Source: Cylindrodendrum hubeiense (lineage: Eukaryota > Ascomycota > Sordariomycetes > Hypocreales > Nectriaceae). From it: a stretch of 64,000 bases of DNA. The translations under genes and the position numbers were made by a program. Position 1 is the first letter of the stretch. Every line of letters begins with the position of its first letter. The stretch is from the NCBI GenBank assembly GCA_014621425.1, contig JAANBB010000009.1, forward strand, positions 1 through 64,000. The letters are read 5' to 3'. Below, piece after piece: positions 56,134-64,000 of the stretch. A model generated the notes under the pieces. That model ran no database searches and was not told the DNA's origin. It worked only from the letters and a program-made list of their open reading frames with translations.

Positions 56134-58625
56134 TTTGAAGTGGCGATAGCTTAACATTTGATGATGGAAGAGGACTAGTACTGGTCAGCGAAGAGACTGC
56201 GACGGGTTGCAATAGTTGAATCTAACCCAATGTTATGGAAGTCAAGCCAACAGAGACTGGGCAGCAGCTGAGTCTGACGAGGGAGTATTGAAGATGCAAT
56301 AGATGATGCAGGAAGAAATAAAAGAGAAAAGACGTGCTCTGGGGGTGCAGTGCTTGGGGTATAGTGGGAGAAAATGGTTCGGTTAGTCAAGAACCAGGGC
56401 CGCCAAGAGTGAAATGATCAGAAGCACACTATGTGATCAGTTTTGCTTGAGAAACACGTTTGAATGACACAGTCTACGGGTGGCTGCTTTAGGTAGAGTG
56501 TGGACCATGGAAATGGGATTAAGCCAGCCTGAAGCCACGCTCGGCAGCCTGCATGAGAGCCAACCAAAGGGCGGACGGGGCCGAAAGGCCAGCGCATGTG
56601 TGATCGGCTGAACACTGTGACGACAGGGATAGACAACGAACAAACATGCTCGCAGAGAAGTCACTTCCCTGGAAGGAGAGAGAAATATACATGACGCCGA
56701 CCGAGAGGAAGCTCAGAACACCTAAATATCAACCTAAATAGTGTTGACCACATCGTCGAGCATCTTGATAGTCTACACCGTTAATAATTAATGACATACA
56801 AGACAGATCCGCGTATGGTCTTGTTCGAGATTAGCTCTAGTCTTTTCCTTCAAGGCCAAAAACCACATTCTATGCACTATTGAAGCGGCGACCGGCCTGG
56901 ATGGCAAGTGTGTTTGTTGGCTAGCGGCTGAGCAGGCGCCAAGGAGCCATGAAGATGTCTCACCGCCCTCCCCTCTTGACGGCGATTTCCGAGGTTGCTC
57001 ACTGACCGAATAGAGTGCTCGTCGCCGCGATTGTCGGAAGTACCCAGGGCCAAATGACACTTTTGCACCGCAACGACGCATCCATGGTCAAAGCTGGCAT
57101 CCGCTATCTTCGCCGTGGCATCCACCGGAAACGAGATTTCGCTCATGAGAATGGGAGCCCTTCGTTTGTTCATCGGGTCATTGCAGAAGCAAATAGATTT
57201 GGACAGCCCAATGCGGGAGGAAACACACAGCGCGCTGCCGCCGAAAATGGGTGGACATTGCTGTAGCTGGAAAACGACTGCTCGTTTTTCATGACAGCCG
57301 CCAGTCTAGCACAACCCCCACCTAGCGACTGTACTTTTATCACACTCTATACGTCAGTTAGATGTTATAATCTTGCCTTGATTTACCGCCGTATGTCGGT
57401 AAGAGTAGAGAGAGATCACGAGGTAGGCAGACGGAAGAAGAAGAGACATACCACCATTTCGTAAAGCCCACTGGTTAGGGAATGCTCAGTGGCAATAAGT
57501 CGAGCACATGGCATCTAGAATTATGTACGCGTTTACAAATCTCAACCTGTGAATGACACATCATGTGCGAGGGGCTCATGCTCCCTACCGAGCCTCCACG
57601 TCAGGGGACTAGCTCCTTGCCACAGCCAGCTATGTCGACGCCTTGTTTTGAACTGCGGTCTGGTCCAGACGTGGCCGCACACTGACCACATCGGCTCCAG
57701 CACTTTGGGAGCTGGCCCATAAAAATTGCGCTGCGCCATATCTGGGAAGCTGGTCAAACGGGTCGGGCAGTTTATTCAGTCATCGGCAAGGAGCCACCAA
57801 GACCTATTTTCCACAAGATTAGGAGTTGGTGACTGAAAACTCCTTGAATTCGGCCCCTGGCAGATGAGATTGCGGGAGGCTCTACGCGCAGTGATGCTCA
57901 CCTCGGTTGGATGCTATTCACAACACGGGCTTCCTCGCCGAAAATCCTTCGGGTCGCTCAAACATCATGCCGACAATTGCAGCTGTCACTGCGAAGCCAT
58001 TTATTTGGTGTCTCATCTTGTGCTTGGTGTGGCATGACATCCGGTAACACAGACGCGCCCATCCGACATTGGAAGTCTCTTACCTTGGGTCGTGTAACCA
58101 TCACAGCAAGTTGTTTGCTGCTTCATTTCATCTTCTATCCAAGCAAAGTCCAGACATACTCACCGACTCTGCAACGGCTTCTATATAATCCTAATCTCTT
58201 CCAGGACATCTCCAGAAGATCGTCTAATTTCGCACCCGTGATTTCTCATCTCCAACCATATTTCGCAAGTCGCCAGTCTGTTCTTCGTGCACCGTCCTCC
58301 ACGCCCAACTAAAATCACCATCATTCCTGGCGGCTTCATTGCTCCAGTAATGACGCTGACAGAGGCCGCTCTACCCCAAGACGGGAAACTGCGACACGAT
58401 ACTGGCTTGGTCAAGTCCATGAGAAGTAAGATGAGTTTCAAGCGGGACCAAGAGGCCCCCTCACACGGCTCGTTCTCTCCGCTCAACAGTTGCACCTTTC
58501 TGTTACCTCACTCTTCCATCCGTTCCTCTTCAACTCCATCATTCACATTTTCCGTTCCTTTAGGTACCCCATTGCAGACATCGTTACGGGCCCATCACCT
58601 ATATCCAACCGCTTCTACATATCCC

Positions 58626-60754
58626 ATGGAATCCAAATTATCTCGCATCTCGTGCAAGCTCAAGGTAATATTATTTGTCGCACTCATGATGCTCTCTTGT
58701 TGAGCGTTCTGCTAATCCCAAGATAGCAATTAGGTGCCATCTTGGTCGGACGCGGTCCTTTCGCTGTACCATTCGAATGCACGGACAAACATCATCGCGA
58801 GATGTGGGCGCACATCGCCCGACATGGTCTTGTCATGAAAACACACAAGACCCATTTTGATGAACTTAGGAAGACGCTCGAACTCGACGCCCTCGACACC
58901 CTCACCAATATTGTGGCTGTTGGCTTTCTCTTGAGGACCCTCAAAGAAAAGACACGGTCACTCAAGGATCAACAAATCCTTGTCTGCGAACACACTGTCG
59001 CCGGCAAAGTCGTTGGAGTCTACCCGCATTGGGTCCAAGCTTGGGCTCATCCAGACTGGAACGGGGACATCAAGAAGCCATCCGCAGAAAAGATCATTAC
59101 TACCGAGAGTTATGACGACGACGACGAGCCCCTCGCATATGAGCACTTGGCTCTTCTTGAAAACAAGTCGGGCCACGCCGGACGGGGTGGTAAAGTGGAT
59201 CCAGTTGTCATGAGGGCCAGACATGAAGTCATGAGACGGGTCGGAAATGAAGTCAGGGGCATCCACATCAGCCGAATCAGACTTTCCGACCGATTTGAGG
59301 ATCCCTTTTCCCGCCAGAGAGCCAGCAAGCTCAGATCTTCTCAGCAGAAAGCTGCTGAAATGAGAGCTGCCGACACGAGACTTGCTAAGCAGATCATTTC
59401 TGAACAGGGGGCATCCTATCATGGAACTGCCGAACAGAAGGCTGCCGGCCACATAGCCTTTTACCAGAACAACCTCGACAATAAATATACTGGTCAACCC
59501 ATAGGGAGTACTGTTCGAAACGACGGGAACCAGGAACCAGAGGCTACCGCAGAGCAAGCCGATACTGGTGTGTTTTTGGCAGAGGCCGAGGTTGCCAACA
59601 AACAAGACGAGCTCCAAGATATCACCCGCAAGGTCACCAAGTGGAAGGAAATCGACGACTTCACCAGGAAGATCATCGCCGCCAACAAAGAGCGTGATCG
59701 TCTTGACAGCCAAATCATGAAGGCCAAAATGGTGATAGCTTCGTTTCCGTACGTCCTAGTACAGCGTCTCACTAAAGAAGGACTCGGCCACATCTTCCCC
59801 CGCGATTGGCTCACCGTGAGCCCCGCCTCCTCCGATGCCATGTTGGAAGAGCCTCGTCTCGACCTTGTGACGTTGATGCGGGGGACGTCGAACAAGATGG
59901 AAGCTCGGTGCCAGGCCAAGGCGAGGCAGTTGGCTGAGCAGTTGCGAATCAACGAGCGGAGGCGCCAGGCTGATCAATTCGCTCACCGACAAGCCGCAGC
60001 AGCTCGTCCTTTTCGAGCCAAGCTTTCTTACGCCCCAAGTGTTGCTGAAGAAGAAGAGAGATCTTGTTCTGTAGATCGGGTGAACCAGCGCCGGCTGAAG
60101 CCGTCGGTGTACTCCGGTGGTCGTTTCTGTGCTAGAAACCAGAGCCTCTCGCAAGAACTCGATCAAAAACCACCATATGCCAAGCCGGATATGGCATTGC
60201 AATCACTCAAAAGCAATTTGTCGAAGACGCCCGGTTCGATTTTCAGCGGCAACAATACCAGTGGCTCTTCCACTCTTGGGGAACCATCAACACCTGTCCG
60301 CCCCAACACACGTCGCTCCAATCAATCCCCGCCATACGAAGCGTTTCCCAGCTCTCCAACTCTACCCCTACCACAAGCGCCGCGACCAAAATTCTCCTAC
60401 CTTCATCGGCAGGGCCTATCGCCTATACCTCCTCCCACAATTTCGGAAGAAGTCGAAAACCCTACGCCTCGGGCCCTGTCTTTGTACGACGTTGAGCAGG
60501 CCAACACTCGGTTCTTCGCGCACTTGACGCACCGCTTGTCGCAGATGGAGGCTCGGCCCCCGGCTTCTCGAGCCCGGCAGTCTCACGCGTCGAGCCGAAG
60601 CGTAGCTGCGGCGGATGTCGCGCGCCAGCAGCTTTTCACGCTGATGCGGGAGAATGCATCCAGTATCGCGACCCGGTCCAGAGGCTCGGGACAGAACGAT
60701 CAGCGAGAAGCATGTGTGGGGTGGTCAAAAGAGCCGGCCGACAAGTGGATTTAG
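58626..60754 (+). CDS. Uncharacterised 688-residue protein with helical middle and disordered C-terminus
   Basis: Exon 1 is 58626-58664 and exon 2 58727-60754; the intron has GTAATA, TGCTAATC and AGATAG, phase 0. The large exon itself has no early ATG, so a spliced start is required. The frame upstream is open to further ATGs (e.g. 58350), so the true start may be earlier. The N-terminal 130 residues look folded (FECTDKHHREMWAHIARHGL, LTNIVAVGFLLRTLKEKT). The middle (about 195-365) is charged and helical, with coiled-coil character (QDELQDITRKVTKWKEIDD). The rest is Ser/Pro-rich and disordered. No signal peptide, membrane helix or known domain is recognised. It sits 0.7 kb upstream of the NACHT gene on the same strand. 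Confidence 0.7.
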
Positions 60755-61485
60755 GGTGTGACGATGCGAACGCTTGACCTAGGTGGGGAAATAGAACTAC
60801 ATGATGGGTGGAAGATGGTGCCAGGTTACTTCGGGGATGGGAGGCTTGATGGAACGTGGGTTGTGCTGAAATCGACTATGGGAAATAAATGGCATTTTTT
60901 GCGCCAAAAGGATAGCCAAGACAGATGCTAAATTTGGGTGCAGTATTGCCCATCGCCTTCGATGCGCTCGCTCTCTCGTTCTGATGCATGATGTTGTCAA
61001 TTTGGCCAGCTCAACATCTATCACTACAACGCCAATAACGACCAAGTATATCACAACATCGAGTTACCAGACCACCTCATCTCAGTTCCTCTAGAGACGA
61101 ACTCTCTTGTCGCCAGCCCATCTCAGCGCAAGCAGCCCAGTTTCGGTCGGGAGACCTCCAGTGCGCGGCTGAGAGAACACAGCCCCACACAACCATGCGC
61201 GGCCAAAAGTGAAGGCAATGACGGCGGTGTCGCTCAAATGTGCATTTTATTTACGTATCGCTTACCAGCCTCACCACCCTTAGCTAGGCATCCTTCGCCA
61301 AGACACCATGTAACCGCTTCCTGACAGACTAATGCGAGTACATAAGGCGGCTTCTGCATGCTGGTTGGCTGCCGTGCTTCGCCCCGCCCTGCGCCATAAT
61401 TGGCGGCTATATCACCTGCCTGTTCTTTGGAAATCCATTGCGCAGGCGGGATCATCCTCAAGCCATCGCCAAGACTCAGAACTCC
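60755..61485. other. Intergenic, no supported gene
   Basis: A 0.7 kb spacer between tandem genes that holds the promoter of the NACHT gene. Only short ORFs without domains. Confidence 0.45.
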
Positions 61486-64000
61486 ATGGAAGGAACCCCG
61501 GATCTATGGGCTCAGGCCTTTCGCGCGCTGCCTCCGGAGGCGCAGTCGGGGTTCAGCAACCTTGCGTCCAGCCAAGGTCCATTATTAAGCCGCATGGAAA
61601 CAGTCAACCAACTGATCCAGTTGACCCAGAAAAGGGGCCAAGAATGCCAGGCAAAATTCGGGTCGTTCAGGTTTGGGAGACACAGAGTCGAGCTTGGAGA
61701 ATGTATCGGCAACATTATCAACTGGCTTGACAAGTTCAAAGAAGTCGGCGATACTGTCGTCCAGTTCGATCCAGTTCATGCCGCCCTCCCTTGGGCGGCT
61801 TTTCGCTTCATTCTACAGGTTAGGAGATCTTGTGCTAATTATTTAACACTGCCCATTCACATCTTCTAACCCTCTTTATAGTCTGCCGTTATTCAGCGAC
61901 AAGAAATGGAAACCATTTTGGAAGTCCTTGAAACGATATCTCGCCTCGTTCATCATGGACGCGTACTCGAATTTGTCTACACTTCAGCAACAACCTGCCC
62001 GCAAAATGAACCATTAGCGCAGCAGTCTCTTAACATGTTGCGCGAGAAGTTGGTCAAACTTTACGGAATCATCTTCAAAACCCTCGATCATTGTTACTCC
62101 AAGCTAAACAAGCGTACAATTCGGCGCGTCGCAACAGCAATATTCAAGTTCAAAGAGACCGAAGACTTGCTCCATGAGCTCGAGACACAGGAGAGGTGTG
62201 TGAAAGATGAAGGTGAAACTTGCAGAAGTGTCGTCAGTCACCAAGTTACTGCACGAGTTTTCTCACATCTCGAGGGCATCATCTCATCCATCAAACAATC
62301 GGACAAGCGAGTTTCCCAGTTCCTTACCGAAGTGAGCGACCAAGAGCGACGCATTACTCTTAAATACATATCTCCGATTCTCTATCGAGCCCATCACAAC
62401 AATATCCGCAATGATAGGACACAGGGCACTTGCCAATGGATTCTTGACCGTCCAGAATTCACAACCTGGCATAGCTCGGGATATTCCTCAACCATCATCC
62501 TGTATGGTTCTCGTAAGTCAAACCACTTCATATCAAGTTCATGCGGTAATTAATTCGACATAGCGGGTATGGGCAAAACATATCTTATTTCAAGAGTTGT
62601 CGATTACGTGCATGAGGGAGCTAGGCTAGACCATGCCATCGCATACTTCTATTGCAACAGAAACGATGAAGCACGCAGAAGCCCACAAAGCATCCTTTGC
62701 AGCCTTATACGACAGCTCTCATCCAGCAAGGGTGCCCCCGAGATGATCCACAACGCACTCCGAGGTCTTCAGAACAGACTCGAAGATGAGGGTTCCGCAC
62801 TGGACGCCCCGAAATGCCAGCGCCTCCTAAAGGTTCTCATCGCCTCGTACACATCTACAACCATCATCATCGACGCGCTTGACGAATGCGAAAAGGACAC
62901 CAGAAGTGTATTGATGGAGAGCCTTGACATCTTGATGAGAGGGAATAAACTCAAAGTGTTCATCTCCAGTCGCCCCGACGGAGATATTCGTCGCTACTTT
63001 CGATCAAGGCCTCTGATTGAGATTAAGGGAACAGATAACGAAGATGACATTTCAGATTTCGTGCAAGACAAGCTGTCCAAAGATTCCCGTTGGAATGCTC
63101 TATCATCATCACTTCAGCAAGAGATTATGAGCAGGCTCCATCAAGGAAGCCAAGGAATGTTCCAGTGGGCAGCTCTGCAAATCCAACAGCTCTTGCGGTT
63201 GGCACTTTGGAACAAGACGACCATTATGGACCGACTAGACAATCTGCCGCTGGATCTTACAGCAGCTTACAACGAAATTTGGTCAGAGGTAGAGTTGTTC
63301 TCGATATATGAAAGACAGCTCGCCGAAAGAATGCTTCAATGGGTTCTCTGCGCATTCAAACCCCTCACAACAAAACAGCTGGCGAATGCAATATCGATTG
63401 ACCCATTCACGGATGCAGCAGACAGTGCGTCAACTTCATTAGAACTGGAAGAGGAAGAGATTAATGATCTCTGTCGCAATCTCCTCGCCTTGGACAAGGG
63501 GTTGGGTGTGTGGAATTTCTGTCATTTATCAGCCCGAGAGTACTTCGAAGAGCACCACCGCAATGCTACTCAGTCGCACCAATTTATTGGTATGGCTTGC
63601 TTGAAGTTCTTCATTGCGGAACCCTATTTGCATTGGGGAAGAAGAGAATTTACTCGCAGCTTCTCTTTCTACAAGTATGTCATCATTGAGGGTCTAAACC
63701 ATGTCGCCAAATCGGACGAGGCCGGTTGCGAGGGTAACGACAGACTAAAAGACCTTCTGAAGCGCTTCTTTCGGTCTATGAACCATGGCAGCAAAGAATA
63801 CTACTCTTGGGTTAACGCAACTAAGCAGCACAGCGCGTTAAACTTAACGAGAGGCTCGGAAATGTCTTCACCCATGCTTGCGATTTGCAAATTTGGCATT
63901 TACTATGCCCTTGCCGACTGGTGGGAGGATGCCACTGTCCATCTCAATACATGCAGTCCATACGGCGATTCTCTTTTAAGCATGGCAATCTTCAGCGGTC
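61486..64000 (+). CDS. NACHT STAND (NLR-like) receptor, C-terminus beyond window
   Basis: Exons 61486-61818, 61882-62512 and 62564 to the edge give 800 residues so far, open to base 64000. Introns use GTTAGG/CTTCTAAC/TATAG and GTAAGT/CATAG; the second splits a codon inside the Walker A motif. The N-terminal alpha-helical domain has DLWAQAFRALP and DPVHAALPWAAFRFILQSAV, typical of fungal STAND N-domains (DUF7708/NACHT_N type). The NACHT NTPase has Walker A GSPGMGKT (320-327), Walker B TTIIIDALDEC (D425, D428) and the sensor VFISSRPDGDI. A winged-helix-like region follows (LQWVLCAFKPLTTKQLANAI, FCHLSAREYF). The last residues before the edge (YGDSLLSMAIFSG) look like the start of ankyrin repeats. 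Family members act in fungal non-self recognition and programmed cell death. Confidence 0.9.

Larger units (their letters stand above)
54489..58625. other. Gene-poor stretch with one doubtful ORF
   Basis: This 4.1 kb stretch contains only the doubtful ORF at 55756-56133 (annotated separately). The part 55540-55740 is very AT-rich and includes T-rich runs. 57900-58625 resembles promoter and leader of the downstream gene, with pyrimidine-rich tracts. No other coding or repeat signal is supported. Confidence 0.4.

Overview
This window reads as nuclear DNA of a filamentous ascomycete. Genes carry short introns of about 50-95 bp with GTANGT-like donors, CTNAC branch points and C/T/AAG acceptors. 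The protein families also fit: PTH11-like receptor, CVNH-LysM lectin, con-13-like and FAD-oxidoreductase secretome members, NACHT/STAND and HeLo proteins. A Sordariomycete, possibly hypocrealean, is an inference and not proven. All gene models here were built by hand from reading frame, splice motif and phase.

Layout. 1-1023 (-): a CVNH-LysM lectin cut by the left edge. 2442-5573 (-): a TPR-CHAT caspase-like protein. 8087-9941 (+): a membrane-anchored A1-peptidase-fold protein without catalytic Asp motifs. 10837-12209 (-): a multi-pass membrane protein. 14233-15544 (-): a single-pass sensor-like protein. 18011-18739 (+): an acidic orphan. 20000-20440: an array of six hairpin-bearing direct repeats. 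21825-21971 (-): a tiny hydrophobic ORF.

The core is 22.8-30.3 kb, with three consecutive kinase-fold genes. A small pseudokinase (-) lies downstream of a catalytically complete kinase fused to Sel1-like and ankyrin repeats (-). Head to head with the latter, 313 bp away, is a HeLo-pseudokinase protein (+). The pairing of an active scaffolded kinase with a pseudokinase carrying a death-executing helical bundle is reminiscent of animal RIPK3-MLKL. Together with the CHAT protein and the NACHT receptor at the right edge, the window looks enriched for fungal allorecognition/cell-death genes. This is the best candidate here for an undescribed system.

30.5-37.0 kb holds a secreted FAD oxidoreductase (-), a GPI-type Cys-rich protein with 16-residue repeats (-) and a large membrane protein (+). 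39.5-40.4 kb is a broken SDR gene. 40.6-42.4 kb is a second FAD oxidoreductase with six exons. 43.8-45.4 kb is a seven-exon PTH11-like receptor. 45.7-46.4 kb is a GH24 lysozyme-like protein with an altered active site. 49.4-50.2 kb is a FAR-17a/AIG1-like membrane protein. 51.9-53.3 kb is a DUF3445 protein. 53.5-54.5 kb is a con-13-like HExxH protein. 58.6-60.8 kb is an uncharacterised 688-residue protein. 61.5 kb to the end is a NACHT STAND receptor, incomplete.

Gene density is low (about 21 genes in 64 kb, with several 2-3 kb empty stretches), and secreted or lineage-variable genes dominate. This suggests an accessory or fast-evolving chromosomal region. No rRNA, convincing tRNA, CRISPR array or intact transposon was seen.
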